64,000 bases of DNA from positions 1 through 64,000 of the forward strand of contig NZ_FNDD01000014.1 in the NCBI RefSeq assembly GCF_900100015.1, read 5' to 3'. Shown one piece after another: positions 55,326 to 64,000 of this stretch; within the stretch, counting starts at the first letter, position 1, and each line of letters starts with the position of its first letter. Below the pieces are notes generated by a model. The model had not been told where the DNA came from. It was given only the letters and a program-made list of their open reading frames with translations, and did not search any database. Both the position numbers and the translations under genes were made by a program. This stretch comes from Vibrio xiamenensis (GTDB taxonomy: Bacteria; Pseudomonadota; Gammaproteobacteria; Enterobacterales; Vibrionaceae).

Positions 55326-56300
55326 TTACTTGCTGCGATTCACCGCTAAGTGAGCCAAAGTGATCAGTGCTTGTTTGTATTCAGATTCAGGAATTACCGC
55401 GAGCTCTGCAATTGCTTTATCGGCTTCTTCAAGCGCTTTGTTGGTGGTGTACTCGAGCGAGCCTACTTGTTCCATCGCGGCAAGAATATCATCCAGTTTC
55501 TCCATTCCGTTTGAGAGCTCAATCGCTTCTCGAATCATGGCTCTTTGTTCTGGATTACCGTGTTGCATTGCGTGCAGCAGGGGCAGGGTAGGTTTGCCTT
55601 CCGCTAGGTCATCACCGACGTTCTTACCCATCTCTTCGCCATCAGAAGTGTAGTCCATGACATCATCGATGAGCTGGAATGCCGTGCCAAGATAGCGACC
55701 ATAATTTTGTAGTGCTAGCTCTACGTGCTGCGGTGCATTTGTCAGCAGCGCACCAATCTGGGTTGCGGCTTCAAACAGACGTGCTGTTTTAGAGTAAATC
55801 ACTTGCATGTAACTCTCCTCGGTGGTATCGGGATCGTTACAGTTCATCAATTGCTGCACTTCGCCTTCGGCGATAACGTTTACTGAGTCACTCATGAGTT
55901 TGAGGATCTTCATTGATCCTAGCTCAGTCATCATCTGAAATGAGCGTGTGTAAATAAAATCGCCGACCAAAACGCTGGCAGCATTGCCAAAGGCGGCGTT
56001 TGCGGTTGCTTTTCCGCGTCTCATATCTGATTCATCGACCACATCGTCATGCAATAACGTTGCAGTATGGATAAACTCTATGAATGCTGCTGCGAGTGTG
56101 TGCCCTTCACCTTGGTAGCCCAAAGATCGAGCAGATAAAATGGCCAAAAGAGGGCGCAGACGTTTACCACCACCACTGATGATATAGAAACCAAGTTGAT
56201 TAATTAGAGAAACGTCAGAATTCAGTTGGGCATGAATTGTTTCATTCACTTTTGCCATGTCATCGGCAGTCAGCGATTGGATAGCTTTAAAATCCATCAT
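55326..56300 (-). CDS. ispB: Octaprenyl diphosphate synthase
   Basis: Builds the C40 isoprenoid side chain of ubiquinone and menaquinone from farnesyl diphosphate and isopentenyl diphosphate. The two Asp-rich motifs are LLHDDVVDESDMRRG and LIDDVMDYTSD; GGGKRLRP near residue 44 binds isopentenyl diphosphate. The length of 324 aa fits. The start could be ATG 56300 or 56297 (MMDFK). It is divergent from rplU, the conserved arrangement in enterics and vibrios. Confidence 0.96.
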   Translation of the reverse strand: MMDFKAIQSLTADDMAKVNETIHAQLNSDVSLINQLGFYIISGGGKRLRPLLAILSARSLGYQGEGHTLAAAFIEFIHTATLLHDDVVDESDMRRGKATANAAFGNAASVLVGDFIYTRSFQMMTELGSMKILKLMSDSVNVIAEGEVQQLMNCNDPDTTEESYMQVIYSKTARLFEAATQIGALLTNAPQHVELALQNYGRYLGTAFQLIDDVMDYTSDGEEMGKNVGDDLAEGKPTLPLLHAMQHGNPEQRAMIREAIELSNGMEKLDDILAAMEQVGSLEYTTNKALEEADKAIAELAVIPESEYKQALITLAHLAVNRSK

Positions 56301-56454
56301 ATATCCGGCTGAGGTTAGTACCTATAAGGTATTTTTATCGACTTTATTCGTTGAATAATACACTAAAAACCGTTGATAAATACATGCTTAAAGGGCATGA
56401 TTGGCGCACTTTTGTTTGGCGAGTGCATTTTCGCCAATTATTTTAAAATATGGC

Positions 56455-56483
56455 TTGTCATGGTCAGATCCTTTCTGTAGAAT
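56455..56483 (+). promoter_or_regulatory. rplU: rplU-rpmA promoter
   Basis: TTGTCA (56455-56460), a 17-nt spacer and TAGAAT (56478-56483), followed by a GC-rich TCTGCGCCC discriminator region as expected for ribosomal protein promoters. Confidence 0.8.
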
Positions 56484-56562
56484 CTGCGCCCTATTGATGA
56501 TTAGTTTAGCGCACACCCGAAATGTAAAATCATAAGGCTGTGCGGAAAAAGCGGAGTAAAAT

Positions 56563-56874
56563 ATGTACGCTGTTTTCCAATCTGGTGGTAAACAACACCG
56601 TGTAAGCGAAGGTCAAACTCTTCGTTTAGAGAAATTAGACGTTGAAACTGGTGCAACAGTTGAATTTGATAAAGTTCTACTTGTTGCTAACGGTGAAGAA
56701 ATCACTGTTGGCGCACCTCTTGTAGCTGGCGGTAAAGTAACTGCTGAAGTTGTACAACACGGTCGTGGCGATAAAGTTAAAATCGTTAAGTTCCGTCGTC
56801 GTAAGCACTCTCGTAAGCAGCAAGGTCACCGTCAGTGGTTCACTGAAGTGAAAATCACTGGCATCAACGCTTAA
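56563..56874 (+). CDS. rplU: 50S ribosomal protein L21
   Basis: A 103-aa large-subunit protein that contacts 23S rRNA. It begins [17 protein letters not shown] and ends with the basic RNA-binding block [20 protein letters not shown]. The length is standard. rpmA follows 22 bp later in the same transcript. The leader of about 75 nt after the predicted start may allow growth-rate or autogenous control, but no specific structure is evident. Confidence 0.98.
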   Translation: MYAVFQSGGKQHRVSEGQTLRLEKLDVETGATVEFDKVLLVANGEEITVGAPLVAGGKVTAEVVQHGRGDKVKIVKFRRRKHSRKQQGHRQWFTEVKITGINA

Positions 56875-56896
56875 GAACTTGTAGGAGAGTTTAACA

Positions 56897-57154
56897 ATGG
56901 CACACAAAAAAGCTGGCGGTTCTACTCGTAACGGCCGCGATTCAGAAAGCAAACGCCTTGGTGTAAAACGTTTTGGTGGTGAGTCTGTTCTTGCAGGTAA
57001 CATCATCGTTCGTCAACGTGGTACTAAATTCCACGCTGGCAACAACGTTGGCATCGGTAAAGACCACACTCTTTTCGCTCTTACTGAAGGTAAAGTGAAA
57101 TTTGAAGTTAAAGGTCCTAAAAACCGTAAATTTGTAAGCATCGAAGCTGAATAA
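56897..57154 (+). CDS. rpmA: 50S ribosomal protein L27
   Basis: An 85-aa large-subunit protein whose flexible N-terminus reaches the peptidyl-transferase centre. It starts [20 protein letters not shown], so no N-terminal propeptide of the Firmicutes type is present. [20 protein letters not shown] is the conserved core. AGGAGAG precedes the ATG. It ends the rplU-rpmA unit with a terminator. Confidence 0.98.
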
Positions 57155-57176
57155 TTTAGGTTTTAAGCTGAATTCA

Positions 57177-57207
57177 AAAGCCCTGCCAATTCGGCAGGGT
57201 TTTTTAT
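57177..57207 (+). terminator. Terminator of rplU-rpmA
   Basis: CCCTGCC-AATTC-GGCAGGG flanked by AAAAG and TTTTTTATT. Confidence 0.92.
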
Positions 57208-57322
57208 TGGTCAAGATGAATCAATAACCCACCTTTTTAGTGGTGAGAAAGGTGAGTTATGGGTTCCTTGTGATAGCGACCTCAAGATCTAAGGTGATCG
57301 ATCTAACGCTTAGGTCTGCTAG

Positions 57323-58549
<1,227 letters not shown>

Positions 58550-58563
58550 TTCTTATTAGTTAA

Positions 58564-58595
58564 TGAGAGCCGCTAATTATTGCGGCTCTTTTTGT
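58564..58595 (+). terminator. obgE terminator
   Basis: AGAGCCGC and GCGGCTCT around an 8-nt AT-rich loop, followed by TTTTTG, 16 nt after the obgE stop. Confidence 0.85.
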
Positions 58596-58676
58596 ATCTA
58601 AATCAATTCATTTTTGTTGATACTTAGTCACAATAGCGAAAAATAGTCACTGTCTAAAAGGAGTTAGGAAGTAGAA

Positions 58677-59441
58677 ATGTTATCAAAGCAACGAGCTGTT
58701 TCTCGGCTTATCGCTCAAGCCGGACAAATGCTGTTAGCCCACGGTGCGGAGAGTACTCTGGTCGGCGATATTATGCGTCGAATGGGGATCGCAAGCGGTA
58801 TGGATGAGGTTGAAGTGGCATTAACTGCCAGCTCATTGGTGGTGACTACGGTTTATCAAGAGCACTGTATTACCACCGCGAGACGCTGTCCTGATCGCGG
58901 CATTAACATGCGCGTTGTTACCCAAGTTCAGCGTATTTGCATCATGATGGAAAAACGCATCATTGATTATACATTGGCACAAAGCCGCTTGAATCACATC
59001 AGCCCAGAGCGTTATAACCGTTGGATTGTGGTGTTGATGATTGGTTTGTCCTGTGCGGCATTTAGCCGCTTGGCTGGCGGCGACTGGACGGTTTTTGCCA
59101 TGACGTTTTGCGCCTCCGCATGTGGCATGATCGTGCGCCAGGAAATTGGACACCGTCATTTTAATCCACTGCTCAACTTTGCCGCGACGGCATTTGTGAC
59201 AACGGTTATCGCGGCGCAATCTGTGTTGCATGATTTGGGTAATCAACCTTCTTTAGTGATGGCTTCCTCAGTATTAATGTTGGTACCTGGATTTCCGCTA
59301 ATTAACTCGGTAGCCGATATGCTTAAAGGCTATGTGGATATGGGTATCGCTCGTTTTGTGATGGCCAGTTTACTTACACTCGCAACGTGTTTAGGCATTA
59401 TTGCGGCAATGAGTGTGGTTGGCGTTTGGGGGTGGGCATAA
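58677..59441 (+). CDS. yjjP: ThrE-family exporter subunit YjjP-like
   Basis: The larger half of a split ThrE-type exporter. The N-terminal ~110 residues form a soluble domain (AGQMLLAHGAESTLVGDIMRR), followed by about five membrane helices (WIVVLMIGLSCAAFSRLAGG; SSVLMLVPGFPLINSVADM). The PGxPLINS block is the family signature. In E. coli YjjP and YjjB together export succinate; corynebacterial ThrE exports threonine and serine. Substrate here is not determinable. AGGAG precedes the ATG, and the stop overlaps the yjjB ATG by one base. Confidence 0.88.
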   Translation: MLSKQRAVSRLIAQAGQMLLAHGAESTLVGDIMRRMGIASGMDEVEVALTASSLVVTTVYQEHCITTARRCPDRGINMRVVTQVQRICIMMEKRIIDYTLAQSRLNHISPERYNRWIVVLMIGLSCAAFSRLAGGDWTVFAMTFCASACGMIVRQEIGHRHFNPLLNFAATAFVTTVIAAQSVLHDLGNQPSLVMASSVLMLVPGFPLINSVADMLKGYVDMGIARFVMASLLTLATCLGIIAAMSVVGVWGWA

Positions 59442-59914
59442 TGGCAATGATCGATCTTCTGTTAGGTTTACTTAATGACATGTTCTTCGCTTCGATTCCG
59501 GCTGTCGGCTTCGCTTTGGTGTTTAATGTCCCTGCGCCGGCACTAAAATATTGTGCTTTAGGCGGAGCGATTGGTCACGGGTCTCGTTACTTAATGATGC
59601 ATTTTGGTGTACCGATTGAGTGGGCGACATTTTTTGCTGCCACGATCGTCGGTATGGTCGGAGTATATTGGTCGCGCAAATTTATGGCTCATCCCAAGGT
59701 GTTTACTGTCGCCGCTTTAATTCCTATGGTTCCTGGGGTGTTTGCTTATAAAGCGATGATCGCCATGGTCGAGATAAACCACTTAGGTTACAACGCATTG
59801 CTGATTCAAACTTTAATGGAAAACTTTCTAAAAGCGATGTTTATTATTGCTGGTCTTGCGGTTGGTCTTGCGGTTCCTGGGCTGCTATTCTATCGCCGCC
59901 GACCGATTGTTTAA
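59441..59914 (+). CDS. yjjB: ThrE-family exporter subunit YjjB-like
   Basis: The smaller half of the split exporter, 157 aa with about five membrane helices. The second repeat of the PG motif, LIPMVPGVFAYKAM, mirrors that in YjjP, consistent with an ancient duplication. ATG 59441 overlaps the yjjP stop (TAATG) and has GGTGGG upstream; a longer frame from 59387 would run into yjjP and is not needed. The two subunits are expected to form one transporter. Confidence 0.88.
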   Translation: MAMIDLLLGLLNDMFFASIPAVGFALVFNVPAPALKYCALGGAIGHGSRYLMMHFGVPIEWATFFAATIVGMVGVYWSRKFMAHPKVFTVAALIPMVPGVFAYKAMIAMVEINHLGYNALLIQTLMENFLKAMFIIAGLAVGLAVPGLLFYRRRPIV

Positions 59915-59954
59915 GGTTGGTAACACCACGATATAGCTCAACGTAGGAACAATA

Positions 59955-60437
59955 ATGATCATTAGCATGATTGCCGCGATGGCAGACAATCGAATTATCG
60001 GTAAAGATAACCAGATGCCTTGGCATCTTCCCGCAGATTTTGCTTGGTTTAAACGCTCGACGATGGGTAAACCTGTCATTATGGGGCGTAAAACTTACGA
60101 CTCGATTGGTCGTCCACTTCCGGGACGTTTGAACATAGTGATCAGTCGTGACCCTGATTTACACCTTGAAGGTGTTACAACGGTAACATCCGTTGAACAG
60201 GCGATGGTGGTGGCGAAGGACGCTGAGGAAGTCATGATCATTGGCGGTGGTTCTATTTACCAAAGCTGTCTACCGATGGCTAAACGCTTATATCTCACTT
60301 TTATTGATGCCAAGCTTGACGGCGATACTCAGTTTCCAGATTGGGGGACAGACTTTGTCGAGGTATCTCGTGAGCATTTTAATGCTGATGATAAAAATGC
60401 CTATGACATGGATTTTTGTGTGCTTGAAAGAGTGTAA
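59955..60437 (+). CDS. folA: Dihydrofolate reductase
   Basis: Reduces dihydrofolate to tetrahydrofolate with NADPH; the trimethoprim target. The start MIISMIAAMADNRIIGKDNQ contains the NADPH loop; MPWHLPADFAWFK includes the catalytic Asp; GRKTYDSIGRPLPGR and the IIGGGSIYQSCL block complete the fold. At 160 aa it is chromosomal-type. It converges with apaH over a shared terminator. Confidence 0.97.
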   Translation: MIISMIAAMADNRIIGKDNQMPWHLPADFAWFKRSTMGKPVIMGRKTYDSIGRPLPGRLNIVISRDPDLHLEGVTTVTSVEQAMVVAKDAEEVMIIGGGSIYQSCLPMAKRLYLTFIDAKLDGDTQFPDWGTDFVEVSREHFNADDKNAYDMDFCVLERV

Positions 60438-60459
60438 CCCTCTCTATTCGCGGTTTACG

Positions 60460-60487
60460 AAAAGGCCAGTCATGTGACTGGCCTTTT
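60460..60487. terminator. Bidirectional terminator between folA and apaH
   Basis: AAAAGGCCAGTCA-TG-TGACTGGCCTTTT: 13-bp arms, symmetrical, ending 3 nt before the apaH stop codon. Confidence 0.9.
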
Positions 60488-60489
60488 GC

Positions 60490-61302
60490 TTATTTCTCTT
60501 TTAGCGCGGGTTGGGTAACTAAGTGTTGAGTCTCCCAGTGCAGCAGAGTCAAGCTTCCTCCCCAAACACAACCAGTATCAAGACCAATCACTTGTTCTCC
60601 ATGGTAGCCTTCGAGCGCCGCCCAATGACCAAATAGCACGACTTTTTCCAACTCAATGCGTGATGGAACGCGAAACCAAGGCATGAGATTATCATCGTTG
60701 ACTTGAGATGGCGGCAGTTTGCAGCTCATATCCAAACGACCTTGTGCATCGCAAAAACGCATGCGGGTGAACGCATTAATGATGTAGCGATAACGCTCCA
60801 AACCAGTGAGTTCGGGCGTCCATAAATCCGGTTTATCCGCGTACATTTGGTGAATTAACCAACGCCAATCATCACTTTGTAAAATGGCTTCAACTTCACG
60901 CGCCGCAGCGCGAGCAGTGATTAAATCCCATTGTGGTGAGATGCCAGCGTGACACATGACAAATTCTTCATGTTCGGCCAAAAGGGGTTGGTGGCGCAGC
61001 CAAGTGAGGAGTTCTTGACTATCGGGGGCGGTAAGAATATTGGCGGTTTTGTCCTTGGGTTTGACGGCATGAATACCTTGCGAGACCGCAAGTAAATGCA
61101 GATCGTGATTGCCCAAAATGACTTTAGCGCTGCTATCGAGAGCTTTAACAAACCTAAGTGTTTCTAGCGATTTTGGCCCTCGAGCAACCAAATCGCCTGC
61201 GAGCCACAGGGTATCTTGTGATGGAGAGAAATCGACGGAACGCAGCAGGCTTTGTAATTCGTCGAAACAACCTTGAATATCACCGACAATGTAGTTTGCC
61301 AC
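60490..61302 (-). CDS. apaH: Symmetrical diadenosine tetraphosphatase
   Basis: Splits Ap4A into two ADP and removes NpnN caps from RNA. The metallophosphatase motifs are GDIQGCFDEL (residues 8-17), GDLVARGP and GNHDLH, with later HAG and GHW. Its 270 aa is standard. The start is GTG 61302 with GGAGG 4 nt upstream. It is the last gene of surA-pdxA-ksgA-apaG-apaH, the same order as in E. coli, here 43 bp downstream of apaG. Confidence 0.96.
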   Translation of the reverse strand: MANYIVGDIQGCFDELQSLLRSVDFSPSQDTLWLAGDLVARGPKSLETLRFVKALDSSAKVILGNHDLHLLAVSQGIHAVKPKDKTANILTAPDSQELLTWLRHQPLLAEHEEFVMCHAGISPQWDLITARAAAREVEAILQSDDWRWLIHQMYADKPDLWTPELTGLERYRYIINAFTRMRFCDAQGRLDMSCKLPPSQVNDDNLMPWFRVPSRIELEKVVLFGHWAALEGYHGEQVIGLDTGCVWGGSLTLLHWETQHLVTQPALKEK

Positions 61303-61345
61303 ACAACCTCCGCATAGCGCTTAAAGCATCAAAAAAGTAAAAACA

Positions 61346-61726
61346 TCAATTTAGCACGTTGGGAACCGCTAAGCGAAATGGCTCGATTTCAGTCTCAAAT
61401 TGCTGACCATTTTCATCCACCAAAATGTACTGGCCTTGCATCACCCCGACTGGGGTTTCGAGTGCTGTACCACTGTTGTATGTGTATTCGTCTCGAGCAG
61501 GAATAAAAGGTTGCTGGCCGACAACGCCTTCACCTTCCACCGTCATTTGCTTACCGTTGGCATCGGTAATCAGCCAGCGACGGCTACGCAGTTGAACGGT
61601 TTGAGAGCTAAGATTTTTGATGGTAATAATGTAGGCGAATACATAGCGCTTGAGCTCAGGATTTGATTGCTCAGCGATGTACTTGGTGTGGACTTGAACT
61701 TTAATACAAGGGGTAGAAGCATCCAT
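61346..61726 (-). CDS. apaG: ApaG protein
   Basis: A 126-aa beta-sandwich protein (fibronectin-III-like) whose family is linked to Co2+ resistance and Mg2+ homeostasis in enterics; the biochemical role is unsettled. Typical strands are [29 protein letters not shown] and [21 protein letters not shown] split over the fold. It lies between ksgA and apaH, separated from ksgA by a strong palindrome. The spacing suggests some uncoupling of apaGH from the upstream genes. Confidence 0.94.
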   Translation of the reverse strand: MDASTPCIKVQVHTKYIAEQSNPELKRYVFAYIITIKNLSSQTVQLRSRRWLITDANGKQMTVEGEGVVGQQPFIPARDEYTYNSGTALETPVGVMQGQYILVDENGQQFETEIEPFRLAVPNVLN

Positions 61727-61759
61727 AGGTAAACTCCTTAAACAAAGCGCAATGCGATA

Positions 61760-61789
61760 AATAAGGCCATCGAATTCGATGGCCTTATT
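61760..61789. terminator. 30-bp perfect palindrome after ksgA
   Basis: The arms AATAAGGCCATCGAA and TTCGATGGCCTTATT meet without a loop. It lies 5 bp after the ksgA stop on the minus strand. A hairpin would need to open the centre to form a loop. The U-run is only TTATTTAT, so it may be a partial terminator or a cruciform. Confidence 0.65.
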
Positions 61790-61794
61790 GGCAA

Positions 61795-62601
61795 TTATGC
61801 GTGGTTGGCATCCAAGTAATTCGCCATGGCGACAAATTGCTCCAACGTCAGGTTCTCTGGACGCACGCCTGGGTTTACTCCCAGTTGTTCAAATGCGGCA
61901 TCATCGAGCAGGCCTTTGTAGCAATTGCGCACGGTTTTGCGGCGTTGGTTAAAGCCTTCACGACACACACGATCCAGCCATTTTAAATTGGTAGCTGGAT
62001 GCGGTAACTCTTCATAAGGCACAAGTCTCACCACCGCTGAGTCGACTTTTGGTGGCGGAACGAATGCCGTTGGTGGTACTTCCAATACCGGTACGACTTT
62101 ACAGTAATACTGCGCCATTACCGTTAGACGGCCATAGGCTTTACTGCCAGGACCTGCCGACAAACGATTGACGACTTCTTTTTGCAACATGAAATGCATG
62201 TCGCTGATCTCTTTATGAAATTCAAAGAGATGGAACATAAGAGGCGTTGAAATGTTATATGGTAAGTTACCAAAAATACGCAATTTGTTATTTGGCTTCA
62301 CCAGTTGAGTGAAGTCAAAACGCATTGCATCGCCTTCATGAATCGTCAGTTTTTCTGCCAAATCAGGGTGGTTACGTAAACGTTCAGCCAGATCTCGGTC
62401 TAGTTCAATAACCGTAAATTTATCAACTAATTTGCCAACAGGCTCGGTAATTGCCCCCAAACCTGGACCGATTTCAATTAAGTTTTGACCCGGCCTTGGA
62501 TTAATGGCTGAAACAATGCCATCGATAATATATGGATCATTAAGGAAGTTTTGACCAAAACGTTTACGCGCTTTGTGCCCTAAGTGGACATCATTTTTCA
62601 T
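61795..62601 (-). CDS. rsmA: 16S rRNA dimethyladenosine transferase
   Basis: Dimethylates A1518 and A1519 in the 16S helix 45 loop late in 30S assembly (ksgA). The SAM-binding motif is [13 protein letters not shown] (about residues 42-54), and the catalytic motif is [11 protein letters not shown] with the NLPY signature. The early block [12 protein letters not shown] is typical. The length is 268 aa. It lies 7 bp downstream of pdxA, so the two are co-transcribed. Confidence 0.97.
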   Translation of the reverse strand: MKNDVHLGHKARKRFGQNFLNDPYIIDGIVSAINPRPGQNLIEIGPGLGAITEPVGKLVDKFTVIELDRDLAERLRNHPDLAEKLTIHEGDAMRFDFTQLVKPNNKLRIFGNLPYNISTPLMFHLFEFHKEISDMHFMLQKEVVNRLSAGPGSKAYGRLTVMAQYYCKVVPVLEVPPTAFVPPPKVDSAVVRLVPYEELPHPATNLKWLDRVCREGFNQRRKTVRNCYKGLLDDAAFEQLGVNPGVRPENLTLEQFVAMANYLDANHA

Positions 62602-62608
62602 AGTGTTC

Positions 62609-63604
62609 TCAAATTATTTCGCTTTTCTCGACCAGCTCAACGGCGTGATCTAAGGCTGTTTTGAAGCTCCCTGTATCCGCGGTGCCTTTCCCTGCAAGAT
62701 CAAGCGCGGTACCGTGGTCAACCGATGTTCTTATAAAGGGTAGACCAAGAGTGATGTTTACTGAACGTCCAAACCCTTTGTATTTCAATACGGGCAGAAC
62801 TTGATCATGATACATACCCAGCACAGCGTCGGCTTCTTTAAGGTATTTTTCAGAAAAGATCGTATCAGCCGGAAGAGGGCCAATCAGATCAATTCCATCG
62901 CGATGGCGGATTCTATCTAAAGTTGGCGTAATTGTCTCAATTTCTTCACGACCAAGTACGCCATCTTCACCGGCATGCGGATTTAAGCCGCACACATATA
63001 TTTTGGGTTTAGCGATGGCGAATTTGGTGGTGAGGTCATGATTTAAAATCGCAATGATCTGCTCAAGACGTTGCTCGGTCAGCGCTTGCGGCACTTGGGA
63101 AAGTGGCAGGTGAGTGGTGACTAACGCCACTCTTAACCCTTCGGTAGCCAACATCATAACCACGAGTGGTGTATTGGATTGCTCGGCAAAAAATTCGGTA
63201 TGGCCACTAAAAGCCACGCCGGCGCGGTTAATGACCCCTTTGTGTACAGGTCCAGTTACCACGGCAGAGAACTCTTTGCTCATACAGCCTTTGGCTGCTC
63301 GCTCAAGAGTTTGCAATACATAGTGGCCATTGGCCTCATCGAGCTTGCCCGTCGTACAGTTGGTTGCCAAAGCAATATGTTCAACCACCAATGAGCCCGC
63401 TTGCTGCGGTGTTGGTGCTTGGTTGGCTTGGTATTCAAGTAACTTAACTTGAATACCAAGTTCGGCTGCGCGCTGAGAGAGTAGCGTTTTATCGGCGCAC
63501 ACCACTAATTGATGTGGCCAATTTTCCTGAGACAAAGCTAAAACCAGATCTGGACCAATGCCCGCAGGTTCACCAGCAGTAATGACAATTCGCTTAACCG
63601 TCAT
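62609..63604 (-). CDS. pdxA: 4-hydroxythreonine-4-phosphate dehydrogenase
   Basis: An NAD-dependent enzyme of pyridoxal-phosphate synthesis. It starts [20 protein letters not shown], with the expected substrate-binding region. Metal-binding His residues occur in GHTEFFAE and [22 protein letters not shown] and LPADTIF are also diagnostic. The length of 331 aa fits. Its ATG overlaps the end of surA by 11 bp and it is followed closely by ksgA. Confidence 0.97.
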   Translation of the reverse strand: MTVKRIVITAGEPAGIGPDLVLALSQENWPHQLVVCADKTLLSQRAAELGIQVKLLEYQANQAPTPQQAGSLVVEHIALATNCTTGKLDEANGHYVLQTLERAAKGCMSKEFSAVVTGPVHKGVINRAGVAFSGHTEFFAEQSNTPLVVMMLATEGLRVALVTTHLPLSQVPQALTEQRLEQIIAILNHDLTTKFAIAKPKIYVCGLNPHAGEDGVLGREEIETITPTLDRIRHRDGIDLIGPLPADTIFSEKYLKEADAVLGMYHDQVLPVLKYKGFGRSVNITLGLPFIRTSVDHGTALDLAGKGTADTGSFKTALDHAVELVEKSEII

Positions 63605-64000
63605 TCTCGTCTTCCTTGACCATTTCTACGTAGGCACTGGCGCGCAGTTCTTGAATCCAAGCACTGGCTTCTTCGTTGAACTTACGGCTAAACAAAATAC
63701 GATAAGCTTTGTTTTTCAGTGCTGAATCGGTGCGGTCGACTTCACGGCGATCAAGAACTTCAACAATGTGCCAACCATGAACGGTCTTAAATGGTTCACT
63801 GATTTGACCAACTGGCAATGTTTCGACTTGATGTTTAAATTCAGGAACATAGAGATCTGGCGTTTGGTAACCTAATTCTCCGTCTTGCGCGGCAGAACCG
63901 GGATCTTGGCTGTATTGATGAGCGAGCTCGCCAAATGTCGCTTTACCTGATTTGATCTGCTCAATAAAGTCATTGAGTTCTTTTTTCGCCCCTTCATCGC
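63594..64000 (-). CDS. surA: Periplasmic chaperone/PPIase SurA, C-terminal part
   Basis: The gene runs off the window end; only the last ~135 codons are present. The visible part is a parvulin domain: [22 protein letters not shown], then [32 protein letters not shown] split across strands, and the C-terminal helix [20 protein letters not shown]. SurA helps outer-membrane proteins fold. Its stop codon lies inside the pdxA start, as is usual in this operon. Confidence 0.94.
   Translation of the reverse strand, partial: DEGAKKELNDFIEQIKSGKATFGELAHQYSQDPGSAAQDGELGYQTPDLYVPEFKHQVETLPVGQISEPFKTVHGWHIVEVLDRREVDRTDSALKNKAYRILFSRKFNEEASAWIQELRASAYVEMVKEDENDG

Overview
This window is chromosomal DNA of a gammaproteobacterium, almost certainly a Vibrio. 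The main evidence is a complete MSHA type IV pilus locus lying between the csrD homologue mshH and mreBCD, together with a qstR-like regulator beside galU and ssb, a pglL-type oligosaccharyltransferase, and the surA-pdxA-ksgA-apaG-apaH cluster. From memory, the gene order follows the V. cholerae large-chromosome segment running from metH to surA, so most of the window is core genome.

Layout. 1-565: a tRNA-Asp with its terminator, a decayed second tRNA-Asp copy, and a gene-free stretch. 566-8820: a CPA1 cation/proton antiporter (-), metH (+) behind a possible MetJ site, lysC (-) behind a lysine riboswitch and leader terminator, and a class V aminotransferase (+). 8859-15378, all (-): the O-oligosaccharyltransferase pglL, uvrA with a LexA box, galU, and the LuxR-type regulator qstR. 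15643-18370 (+): ssb and mshH. 18380-34355 (+): the MSHA secretion genes mshIJKLMNEG, then the pilin and adhesin genes mshBACDOPQ, with no mshF between them. 34508-45206 (+): mreBCD, maf, rng, yhdP, a nitrilase-family gene and tldD.

45299-49328: arginine deiminase arcA (-), rraB (+), an orphan GH2-type sugar-binding-domain protein (+), a duplicated DUF2061 membrane protein (-) behind a Fur-box-like site, and a universal stress protein (-). 49399-53174 (-): a TRAP-TAXI uptake system made of a fused permease and a binding protein, with a perfect CRP palindrome far upstream. 53501-58549: argR (-) divergent from mdh (+), and ispB (-) divergent from rplU-rpmA and obgE (+). 58677-64000: the split exporter yjjP-yjjB and folA (+), converging on apaH-apaG-ksgA-pdxA-surA (-), with surA cut by the window edge.

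How the genes work together. The msh block encodes a complete pilus machine: inner-membrane alignment proteins, secretin, c-di-GMP-responsive extension ATPase, platform protein, major and minor pilins, and a large secreted protein. The mreBCD block sets cell shape, and rng and rraB belong to RNA turnover. The TRAP-TAXI genes and the stress protein look like one transport operon. No CRISPR array, prophage, transposase or integron was seen. Most novelty is in regulatory and structural details: inverted repeats, operators, a tRNA relic, direct repeats flanking the MSHA block, and the small orphan genes around 47.6-48.8 kb.
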